From the NCBI GenBank assembly GCA_021823305.1, contig JAKAOE010000130.1, positions 1 to 6,157 on the forward strand: a stretch of DNA of 6,157 nucleotides, given 5' to 3'. Made by a program: the position numbers and the translations under genes. This stretch comes from Acidobacteriota bacterium. Lineage in GTDB: Bacteria > Acidobacteriota > Terriglobia > Terriglobales > SCQP01. Under the pieces are notes generated by a model that saw nothing but the letters and a program-made list of their open reading frames with translations, did no database searches and was not told the DNA's origin. This document shows, one piece after another, positions 1-5,237 of this stretch. Position 1 is the stretch's first letter, and every line of letters begins with the position of its first letter.

Positions 1-71
1 TAGGCGCGGCTTAGGGTGCGTGGCCATTGCGGTTGGCCAAGCATACCGCGAACCGTCGCGCTCCGCCCGCC

Positions 72-101
72 TTGCAGCTTTCCCCCAAATCCGCCGATGA
101 T
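72..101 (+). promoter_or_regulatory. Weak candidate promoter for coaD
   Basis: TTGCAG at 72-77 and GATGAT at 96-101 are separated by 18 nt. They match the sigma-70 consensus at only 3/6 and 4/6 positions. If used, transcription would begin at about 108, which is the chosen coaD ATG, giving a leaderless message. That fits the lack of any Shine-Dalgarno sequence before this ATG. In a GC-rich background a match this weak may be chance. The rest of 1-107 holds no feature I can support. Confidence 0.2.
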
Positions 102-107
102 AGCGCT

Positions 108-608
108 ATGGCGTCTGATGCCACCGCCGAACTGGCCATCTATCCGGGCTCCTTCGACCCGCCCACGCTCGGCCACCTCGACCTGATCGAGCGCGGCCGT
201 CGCATCTTCCCCCGCCTCCTCGTCGCCGTCCTGCGCAACGCCGGCAAGCAGGCGCTGTTCACCTCCGGCGAGCGCGTGGACATGCTGCGCGAGGCCTGCG
301 CCGCCATGGACCGCGTCGAGATCGCCGAATTCGACGGCCTGCTGGTGGATTTCGCTCAGGAGCGCGGCGCCGGCGCCCTGCTGCGCGGCATCCGCGCCAT
401 CAGCGACTACGAGTACGAATTCCAGATGGCCTGGATGAACCGCCGCATGGCCCCCGCGGTCGAAACCGTCTTCATGATGCCCGGCGAGGCCTTCGCCTAT
501 CTCAGCTCCCGCCTGGTCAAGGAGGTCGCCGCCGGCGGCCGCTCCGTCGCCGGCATGGTCACCCCCGCCGTCGAGGCCCGCCTGCGCCACAAACTCCACC
601 TCGCTTGA
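108..608 (+). CDS. coaD: Phosphopantetheine adenylyltransferase (CoaD)
   Basis: This cytoplasmic enzyme transfers AMP from ATP to 4'-phosphopantetheine, giving dephospho-CoA and PPi, the penultimate step of coenzyme A synthesis. It is a nucleotidyltransferase-fold protein. The N-terminal block YPGSFDPPTLGH (residues 12-23) carries the family's (T/H)xGH nucleotide-binding motif, with T20 and H23. RGIRA (93-97) followed by SDYEYE matches the conserved central region, and SSRLVKE (133-139) matches the C-terminal ISSxxVKE motif. From this ATG the protein is 166 aa, close to the roughly 160 aa usual for CoaD. An in-frame TTG at 27 would add 27 residues unlike the family and is rejected. There is no Shine-Dalgarno sequence. 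The stop codon lies 3 nt before the next gene's ATG, so the two are very likely co-transcribed and perhaps translationally coupled. Identity is essentially certain, while the exact start is less so. Confidence 0.96.
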   Translation: MASDATAELAIYPGSFDPPTLGHLDLIERGRRIFPRLLVAVLRNAGKQALFTSGERVDMLREACAAMDRVEIAEFDGLLVDFAQERGAGALLRGIRAISDYEYEFQMAWMNRRMAPAVETVFMMPGEAFAYLSSRLVKEVAAGGRSVAGMVTPAVEARLRHKLHLA

Positions 609-611
609 CCC

Positions 612-1829
612 ATGGCCGTCGCGCCCCAACCCGACTCCGCCGCGCCCCCGCCCCCGCTCGCCGCCCGCGCCGCGCGCATCAGCGTCTCGGCCACCTCCAC
701 AGTGCTCGCCGAAGCCGACCGCCTCCGCGCCGCCGGCCGCGACCTGGTGGACTTCGGCGTCGGCGAACCCGATTTCTCCACCCCCGAGCACATCCGCGAG
801 GCCGGCCTCGAAGCCCTGCGCGCCGGCTTCACCCGCTACACCCCCACCCCGGGCCTCGCCGAGTTGCGCGCCGCCGTCGCCGCCGCCCATGCCCGCGACT
901 TCGGCTCGAACTACCCGCCCGCCGACGCGCTCGTCACCGTCGGCGGCAAGCAGGCCCTCTTCAACGCCGTCAGCGTCCTGGTGGACCACGGCGACGAGGT
1001 CATCCTCCCCGCGCCCTACTGGGTCAGCTTTCTCGATCAGATCCGCTACGCCGGCGGCGTGCCGGTCGTCGTGCCGGCCCGCGAAGAGCGCGGCTTCACC
1101 CTCGACCTCGCCGACATCGAGCGCGCCCTCACCCCGCGCACCAAACTCATCCTGCTCAACTCCCCCGCCAACCCCAGCGGCGCCCTGCTGCCGCCCGCTT
1201 TCTTCGCGGGTGTGCTCGATCTCTGCCGCCGCCGCGGCCTCTGGCTGCTCAGCGACGAGTGCTACGCCAAGTTCGTCTACGACGACCAGCCCTACAGCGT
1301 CGGCGCCGAACCTGCCGCCCGCGACCGCGTCGTCCTCGCCGGTTCGCTCTCCAAGACCTACGTCATGACCGGCTGGCGCATCGGCTACGCCCTCGGCCCC
1401 GCGCCGGTGATCGCCGCCATGCTCAAAGTGCAGAGCCACTCCACCAGCAACGCCACCTCGTTCGCCCAGAAGGCCGCCATCGCCGCCCTCACCGGCACCC
1501 AGGCGCCGCTCGCCGCCATGCTCGCCGAATTCCGCCGCCGCCGCGACCTCATCGTCCAGGGCCTGCGCGCCATCCCCGGCGTGCGCTGCGTCCTGCCGCG
1601 CGGCGCCTTCTACGCCTACCCCAACGTGGCCGATTTGCTCGGCCGCCCCGGCGGTCCGCAAACCACGCTCGAGTTCAGCGCCCGCCTGCTGCAGGACCAG
1701 GGCGTGGTCACGGTGCCCGGCGAAGCCTTCGGCACCGCCGCGCACCTCCGCTTCTCCTACGCCGTGCCCGAGCCCGCCATCCGCGAAGGCCTGCGCCGCC
1801 TGGCCGCCTTCAGCGCTCTGCTAAAATAA
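612..1829 (+). CDS. PLP-dependent class I/II aminotransferase, aspartate aminotransferase type
   Basis: This 405-aa fold-type I pyridoxal-phosphate enzyme has the usual length for the family. It probably moves the amino group between aspartate and 2-oxoglutarate. Visible landmarks are GVGEPDFSTPEHI near residues 49-61, GGKQ at 111-114, SPANPSG with the PLP-contacting N187, SDECY with D215 and Y218, and SLSKT with the Schiff-base lysine K248. MTGWRIGY with R256 and RFSYA with the carboxylate-binding R380 follow. GGKQALFN and the segment QSHSTSNATSFAQ resemble the Thermus/Bacillus (I-beta) aspartate aminotransferase subgroup, where the lysine of GGKQ helps recognise the distal carboxylate. Members of this subgroup may also transaminate prephenate, so an aspartate/prephenate aminotransferase is possible. 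The first 20 residues are an Ala/Pro-rich extension. The gene starts 3 nt after coaD without a Shine-Dalgarno sequence, consistent with coupling. The fold is certain and the substrate is inferred (aspB/aspC-like). Confidence 0.93.
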   Translation: MAVAPQPDSAAPPPPLAARAARISVSATSTVLAEADRLRAAGRDLVDFGVGEPDFSTPEHIREAGLEALRAGFTRYTPTPGLAELRAAVAAAHARDFGSNYPPADALVTVGGKQALFNAVSVLVDHGDEVILPAPYWVSFLDQIRYAGGVPVVVPAREERGFTLDLADIERALTPRTKLILLNSPANPSGALLPPAFFAGVLDLCRRRGLWLLSDECYAKFVYDDQPYSVGAEPAARDRVVLAGSLSKTYVMTGWRIGYALGPAPVIAAMLKVQSHSTSNATSFAQKAAIAALTGTQAPLAAMLAEFRRRRDLIVQGLRAIPGVRCVLPRGAFYAYPNVADLLGRPGGPQTTLEFSARLLQDQGVVTVPGEAFGTAAHLRFSYAVPEPAIREGLRRLAAFSALLK

Positions 1830-1837
1830 GTCCCGCC

Positions 1838-2146
1838 TTGCCACTGTACGAGTACCAATGCACCCGCTGCCACAAGCGGGTCGAAAAGATTCAGTCCTTC
1901 AGCGCCGAGCCGCTGAAAGTCTGCGAGTTCTGCGGCGGCGAGCTGGAAAAGCTGATCTCCGCCCCCGCCATCCAGTTCAAGGGCACCGGCTGGTACGTCA
2001 CCGACTACAAAAAGTCCGGCGGCGCCACCGAGGCCAAGCCCGCCGCCAAGGAAGCCGCCGCCTCCTCCTCGGACGCCCCCGCGAGCGCGGCTTCGCCCAA
2101 GCCCGACGCGCCCGCCCCCGCGCCCGCCAAAACCGCCGAAAAGTAG
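1838..2146 (+). CDS. FmdB-family zinc-ribbon protein with TTG start
   Basis: This 102-aa protein starts at a TTG 8 nt after the aminotransferase stop. The start is chosen because the product then begins MPLYEYQC, the typical opening of the FmdB/CxxC_CxxC_SSSS zinc-ribbon family. Two CxxC knuckles (C8/C11 and C29/C32) should bind one zinc ion. The family's conserved FKGTGWYVTDY follows at 47-57. After residue 60 comes a low-complexity tail of about 40 residues rich in Ala, Pro, Lys, Ser and Glu, probably disordered, and longer and more biased than the core requires. The name comes from a putative regulator of formamidase, but members are widespread and their function is generally unknown, so no regulatory role is claimed. 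No good Shine-Dalgarno sequence precedes it. The same frame stays open far upstream across the aminotransferase gene, but that stretch is Arg/Pro-rich shadow sequence. Confidence 0.88.
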   Translation: MPLYEYQCTRCHKRVEKIQSFSAEPLKVCEFCGGELEKLISAPAIQFKGTGWYVTDYKKSGGATEAKPAAKEAAASSSDAPASAASPKPDAPAPAPAKTAEK

Positions 2147-2174
2147 CCGCCGTTCCATCCCCCTGCGCCGTATC

Positions 2175-2960
2175 ATGGCTCAGGTGGCTGTCACCCTCTC
2201 CATCCTCGGCAGCGGCAGCCGCGGCAACGCCGCCGTCCTCGCCACCCCGCGCACCCGCCTGCTGATTGACGCCGGCTTCAGCCGCCGCGAGCTCACCCGC
2301 CGCATGGCGCTCGCCGGCCACGTCCCCGACGAACTGACCGCCATCCTCGTCACCCACGAGCACTCCGACCACGTCGCCGGCCTCGCCAAGCTCGCCGCCG
2401 CCTGCCCCGCCGCCGTCATGCTCAACCACGCCACCGCCGCCGCGCTGGGCAAGGTCGCCGACGCACTCCCGCGCCGTGAAGCCTTCACCACCGGCGTGCC
2501 CTTCACCTTCGGCGACATCGAGATTACGCCCTTCGCCCTGCCCCACGACGCCGCCGATCCGGTCGGCTTCAGCTTCTGCGCCGAAGGCGTCCGCATCGTC
2601 TTCGTCACCGATCTCGGCTACCTCAGCGCCAACGTCAAGCAACAGCTCCGCGCCGCCGACTGCGTCGTGCTCGAATCCAACCACGATCTCGACCTGCTCA
2701 AGTCCGGCGGTTACCCCTGGGAACTCAAGCAGCGCGTTCTCAGCCGCCTCGGCCATCTCTCCAACGACTCCGTGGCCGAGTTCCTCCGCACCGACTTCGA
2801 CGGCGCCTGCGCCCACCTCGTCCTCGCCCACCTCAGCGAGAACAACAACCTGCCCAGCCTGGCGCTCCTCTCCGCCCAGCGTGCCCTCGCCCCCCGCTCC
2901 CGCCCGCCGCAACTCCACGTCGCCGCCCAGGCCGCCCCCCTCCCCGCCATCTGCTTCTAA
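2175..2960 (+). CDS. MBL-fold metallo-hydrolase, WalJ/YycJ type
   Basis: This 261-aa cytoplasmic metallo-beta-lactamase-fold enzyme has no signal peptide. The family opening ILGSGSRGNAAVL is at 10-22. The metal-binding HxHxDH motif is HEHSDH (H61, H63, D65, H66), followed by H124 in LPHDA and D146 in VTDLG. SNHD (168-171), GHLSN (193-197) and HLSENNN (219-225) are the features that set the WalJ/YycJ subfamily apart from other MBL proteins. Characterised YycJ acts as a DNA exonuclease linked to mismatch repair in Bacillus, whereas in Firmicutes WalJ is named from its place in the WalRK operon. No WalRK genes are seen here, so a nuclease or phosphodiesterase activity is inferred from family only. 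The ATG puts the first beta strand 5-6 residues in, as usual. It starts 28 nt after the zinc-ribbon gene and ends 21 nt before ppa, within the same apparent operon. Confidence 0.9.
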   Translation: MAQVAVTLSILGSGSRGNAAVLATPRTRLLIDAGFSRRELTRRMALAGHVPDELTAILVTHEHSDHVAGLAKLAAACPAAVMLNHATAAALGKVADALPRREAFTTGVPFTFGDIEITPFALPHDAADPVGFSFCAEGVRIVFVTDLGYLSANVKQQLRAADCVVLESNHDLDLLKSGGYPWELKQRVLSRLGHLSNDSVAEFLRTDFDGACAHLVLAHLSENNNLPSLALLSAQRALAPRSRPPQLHVAAQAAPLPAICF

Positions 2961-2970
2961 CCCGGCAGGC

Positions 2971-2974
2971 GAGG
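2971..2974 (+). promoter_or_regulatory. Ribosome binding site of ppa
   Basis: GAGG lies 7 nt before the ppa ATG. This is one of the few recognisable Shine-Dalgarno sequences in the window, since the upstream genes of the operon lack one. It supports independent initiation at ppa and fixes its start. Confidence 0.55.
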
Positions 2975-2981
2975 CCGGCGC

Positions 2982-3506
2982 ATGAATTTCAAGGACTTGC
3001 CCCTCGGCGAGGCCGCCCCCGAGCGCGTCAACGCCGTCATCGAGATCGCCAAAGGCACCCGCACCAAGTATGAATACGACGTGAGCCTCGGTGTCTTCCG
3101 CCTCGACCGCGTCCTCTACGCCTCCATGTTCTATCCTACCGCCTACGGCTTTTTGCCCTCCACCGCCGCCCCCGACGGCGACCCGCTCGACGTCCTGGTC
3201 CTCATCAGCGAACCCCTGGCCATCGGCGTGATGGTCGAGGCTTGGCCGGTCGGCCTGTTAAAGATGCGGGATGAAAAGGGCGAAGACGATAAAGTACTGG
3301 CAGTTGCGACCCGCGACCGGAGCTACGCCGAAGTCCGCGAACTCGCGCACCTGCCCGAGGACGAGCTGCGGCTGATTGAGCACTTCTTCCTCAGCTACAA
3401 AACTTTGGAGCACAAGGAGGTCATCAGCCACGGCTGGCAGCCCCGCCCTCAGGCCCACGCCCTCATCGCCCTCTGCCGGCAATGCTACGAGCAAAAATTA
3501 CCTTAA
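2982..3506 (+). CDS. ppa: Inorganic pyrophosphatase, soluble family I
   Basis: This cytoplasmic Mg-dependent enzyme hydrolyses PPi to two phosphates and so pulls biosynthetic adenylyl- and nucleotidyl-transfer reactions forward. At 174 aa it is the normal bacterial length. The signature DGDPLD is at 65-70 and carries metal ligands D65, D67 and D70. The other active-site residues line up with the Escherichia coli enzyme, most at identical numbering: E21, K29, E31, R43, Y55, D97, D102 and K104, with the YK pair at Y139/K140. It should therefore be fully active. Translation starts at an ATG with GAGG upstream. The gene sits last in the apparent coaD-to-ppa operon, 21 nt after the MBL gene. Its product consumes the PPi that CoaD makes, although a general housekeeping role explains the context as well. 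A hairpin overlaps its stop codon. Identity is certain. Confidence 0.97.
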   Translation: MNFKDLPLGEAAPERVNAVIEIAKGTRTKYEYDVSLGVFRLDRVLYASMFYPTAYGFLPSTAAPDGDPLDVLVLISEPLAIGVMVEAWPVGLLKMRDEKGEDDKVLAVATRDRSYAEVRELAHLPEDELRLIEHFFLSYKTLEHKEVISHGWQPRPQAHALIALCRQCYEQKLP

Positions 3507-3530
3507 TCTGGCAATGACTTTTGCCTGATT
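3505..3530 (+). terminator. Imperfect hairpin at the ppa stop codon, possible terminator
   Basis: AATCTGGCAA (3505-3514) can pair with TTGCCTGATT (3521-3530). This gives a 10-bp stem with one T-T mismatch and a 6-nt loop. It starts inside the ppa TAA stop and lies in a region less GC-rich than the rest of the window. No U-tract follows, so a classical intrinsic terminator is not supported. It may act as a weak or Rho-assisted terminator or as a 3'-end stabiliser. Its place between an operon and a promoter-like sequence favours an end-of-transcript role. Confidence 0.4.
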
Positions 3531-3543
3531 CCGCGCGCCTGTC

Positions 3544-3573
3544 TTGACGCCATGCGGAAGGGGTTGCTAGAGT
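3544..3573 (+). promoter_or_regulatory. Sigma-70-like promoter with extended -10 before the M23 gene
   Basis: TTGACG (3544-3549, 5/6 to consensus) is followed after 18 nt by TAGAGT (3568-3573, 4/6). The -10 is preceded by TGC, giving an extended -10 element. Initiation would be expected at about 3580, one base before the TTG start of the next gene. This is the best promoter match in the window and is the expected place for one, between a gene with a 3' hairpin and a functionally unrelated gene. Confidence 0.5.
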
Positions 3574-3580
3574 CACAAGA

Positions 3581-4486
3581 TTGCGGAAACGCTACTACAT
3601 TTTCGTCGTCCGGCATGACTGGGACGGCCAGTTGCGTCGCACCCCCATCCCGGTGCAATGGGTTGCACTCTTTCTCATTTGCGCCGTCGTCGGCGTCGGC
3701 ACCATCCTCGGCTTTGCCGGCTCCTACGGACGCCTGCTGACCAAGGTCGAGGCCTTCAACGAGATCCGTAAGCAGGAAGACCTGCTCACCAGCGCGCTCT
3801 CCAAATCGCGCCAGGATGCCGATCAGTACAAGGCCGAGGTCGCCAGCCTCGGCAGTCTCGCCAGTGAGGTCAGCGCGCTCTACAACTTCAAGCACAGCAC
3901 CAGCATGAAGGACCGCCTGCGCAACGCCGTGCCCGACCCGGTCAGCGCCGCTGTCGCCCCGCCCGACGCCGCCGCCGATGCCAGCCAAGCCTCGGCGCTC
4001 TACGCCAGCACCCTCGGCAGCTTCCAGCTCCTGGAAAACACCGCGCTCGAGAACTCCATCCCGCGCTACGGCTGGTCGCCGTTTGACCCGCGCGGCTGGC
4101 TGCCCGACATCTGGCCGGTGCGCGGCCGCATCACCAGCAGCTTCGGCGAACGCATAGACCCCTTCCTCGGCGAAGGCGCCTTCCACGCCGGCATTGACAT
4201 CGCGGTGCCGATCGGCACTCCGGTCCACGTCACCGCCGATGGCTTGGTGGTCTTCGCCGGCTGGATGCAGGGCTACGGCCGCACCGTCATTGTCAACGAC
4301 GGCCACGGCTTCTCCACCCTCTACGCCCACATGTCCGCCCTCGCCGTCACCATCGGCCAGCACCTCGACCGCGACGAGGTCGTCGGCTACGTCGGCGTCA
4401 CCGGCTGGTCCACCGGCCCCCACCTGCATTACGAAGTCCGCATCAACCACACCCCCGTCAACCCCTACCGCTACCTCGGCCACTAG
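3581..4486 (+). CDS. Membrane-anchored M23 (LytM-type) peptidoglycan endopeptidase
   Basis: This 301-aa zinc metallopeptidase is predicted to cleave peptide cross-bridges of peptidoglycan in the periplasm. Residues 1-22 are basic (RKR, RR) and cytoplasmic. Residues about 25-46 form one membrane helix that lacks an evident cleavage site, so it is probably an anchor. Residues about 50-105 are a likely coiled coil, then comes an Ala/Pro/Asp-rich linker. The M23 domain spans roughly 175-300. The catalytic set is complete: H202 and D206 in HAGID, H250 in YAHMS, and H281/H283 in HLHYE. By analogy with LytM, H202, D206 and H283 bind zinc while H250 and H281 act in catalysis. It is thus probably an active enzyme rather than a degenerate EnvC/NlpD-type amidase activator. 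The TTG is the only usable start: upstream in frame there is a stop at 3545 with no start codon between, and the next Met is well inside the protein. No clear Shine-Dalgarno sequence is present. Confidence 0.93.
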   Translation: MRKRYYIFVVRHDWDGQLRRTPIPVQWVALFLICAVVGVGTILGFAGSYGRLLTKVEAFNEIRKQEDLLTSALSKSRQDADQYKAEVASLGSLASEVSALYNFKHSTSMKDRLRNAVPDPVSAAVAPPDAAADASQASALYASTLGSFQLLENTALENSIPRYGWSPFDPRGWLPDIWPVRGRITSSFGERIDPFLGEGAFHAGIDIAVPIGTPVHVTADGLVVFAGWMQGYGRTVIVNDGHGFSTLYAHMSALAVTIGQHLDRDEVVGYVGVTGWSTGPHLHYEVRINHTPVNPYRYLGH

Positions 4487-4530
4487 TTCCGGGACAACGC
4501 AGCGCGCCGCGCATCGCTCCACCCGGTTTG

Positions 4531-4536
4531 TACAAT
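4531..4536 (+). promoter_or_regulatory. Possible -10 element for the molybdenum hydroxylase genes
   Basis: TACAAT matches the -10 consensus at 5/6 positions and lies in the 112-nt gap before the [2Fe-2S] gene. No -35-like hexamer is found 16-18 nt upstream and no TGn extension is present, so this is a weak call. A transcript starting at about 4543 would have a leader of about 56 nt. Nothing else in the gap is recognisable. Confidence 0.25.
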
Positions 4537-4585
4537 CCGTCCCCGCGGGATTACCATAGCCGCAGCATCGCCTGGCGCGTCGCAC

Positions 4586-4591
4586 AGGGGG
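4586..4591 (+). promoter_or_regulatory. Ribosome binding site that sets the [2Fe-2S] subunit start
   Basis: AGGGGG lies 7 nt before the ATG at 4599. An in-frame TTG at 4593 is only 1 nt from this element and cannot be served by it, so the ATG at 4599 is the better start. Confidence 0.65.
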
Positions 4592-4598
4592 ATTGCCC

Positions 4599-5237
4599 AT
4601 GCCGGAATCCGAGGTCCCGCCGGCCGGCGCAAGCGCCGGTCCAACCATCAGCCGCCGCAAGTTCATCCTCAGCGTCATCGCCGGCGGCGCCGTCGTCAGC
4701 GCCGCCAGCTATCGCCTGCTCGCCCCGCGCGGCCGTGCGCGTCCGGCGCTGCTCGGCGGCGAGCGCCTGCTCACGCTGCGCGTCAACGGCCGCTCCCGCC
4801 GCGCCGAAGTCGCCCAGCAGGAAACGCTCGCCTGGACGCTGCGCTACAAGCTCGGCCTCACCGGGACGAAGCTCGCCTGTGACCGCGCCGAGTGTGGCTC
4901 CTGCACCGTCCTGCTCGACGGCGTGCCGTACTACTCCTGCTCCGTCCTCACCCACACCGTTCGCAATCGCGCCGTCACCACCATCGAAGGCCTGGCCGCC
5001 CCCAACGGCAAACTCCACCCTCTGCAACAAGCGGTGATTGACGAGCAGGGCTTCCAGTGCGCCTTCTGCATGTCCGGCTTCCTCGTCGCCGCCGCCGGCT
5101 TCCTCAAAACCAACCCCAACCCCACCCGCGCCGAAATGGCCCACGGCGTCAGCGGCAATCTCTGCCGCTGCCAGGACTATCACAAGATTCTGGACACGCT
5201 GATGCGCGGCGCGGAACTGATGAGGCAACAGGCATGA
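4599..5237 (+). CDS. Tat-exported [2Fe-2S] subunit of a xanthine dehydrogenase-family molybdenum hydroxylase
   Basis: This 212-aa electron-transfer subunit passes electrons from the molybdenum centre through two [2Fe-2S] clusters. Residues 18-24 (SRRKFIL) form a twin-arginine motif with R19/R20, followed by a hydrophobic stretch at about 25-38, indicating Tat export of a folded protein. The plant-ferredoxin-type cluster ligands are C94, C99, C102 and C114. The second, all-alpha domain has C154-x2-C157-x31-C189-x-C191, the standard spacing for this family. It resembles small subunits of isoquinoline 1-oxidoreductase (IorA), CoxS and PaoA-type enzymes. No FAD-binding subunit is seen before or after it in the window. 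A good Shine-Dalgarno sequence supports the ATG at 4599. Its stop shares ATGA with the next gene's start, so the subunits are made together. The family is certain; the substrate (N-heterocycle, aldehyde or other) is not readable. Confidence 0.94.
   Translation: MPESEVPPAGASAGPTISRRKFILSVIAGGAVVSAASYRLLAPRGRARPALLGGERLLTLRVNGRSRRAEVAQQETLAWTLRYKLGLTGTKLACDRAECGSCTVLLDGVPYYSCSVLTHTVRNRAVTTIEGLAAPNGKLHPLQQAVIDEQGFQCAFCMSGFLVAAAGFLKTNPNPTRAEMAHGVSGNLCRCQDYHKILDTLMRGAELMRQQA
5222..5225 (+). promoter_or_regulatory. Ribosome binding site of the molybdenum subunit gene
   Basis: GAGG inside the end of the small-subunit gene lies 8 nt before the ATG at 5234. With the ATGA overlap it supports that start over the in-frame ATG at 5264. 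Confidence 0.5.

Noticed and set aside
1..27. Possible divergent - strand gene starting with ATG at 27, or the end of an upstream + strand gene
   Set aside because: Only nine codons are visible, no Shine-Dalgarno sequence is present, and stop codons at 1-3 and 12-14 on the + strand make either reading possible. There is too little sequence to call.
27..107. Upstream TTG start giving coaD a 27-residue extension
   Set aside because: The extra residues do not resemble the family, and the ATG at 108 gives the usual length and places the first beta strand normally.
605..1837. Long + frame upstream of the zinc-ribbon gene, in the frame of that gene
   Set aside because: It is almost all Arg/Pro/Ala, overlaps the certain aminotransferase gene, and matches no family. 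It is open only because of the C-rich third positions of the real gene.
1998..2918. 306-codon open frame on the - strand opposite the MBL gene
   Set aside because: It is Gly/Glu/Ala/Val-rich antisense shadow with no recognisable motif, spanning two well-supported + strand genes.
4542..4549. CCCGCGGG palindrome before the [2Fe-2S] gene as an operator
   Set aside because: An 8-bp GC palindrome is expected by chance in DNA this GC-rich, and no second copy or known operator pattern is present.
4593..4598. TTG start two codons before the [2Fe-2S] subunit ATG
   Set aside because: It would lie only 1 nt from the AGGGGG ribosome binding site, whereas the ATG at 4599 has a proper 7-nt spacing.
3503..4678. 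391-codon open frame on the - strand opposite the M23 gene
   Set aside because: Its Gly/Ala/Val/Asp-rich composition is the usual antisense of NNC codons, and it shows no domain or motif. The + strand gene has complete catalytic motifs.
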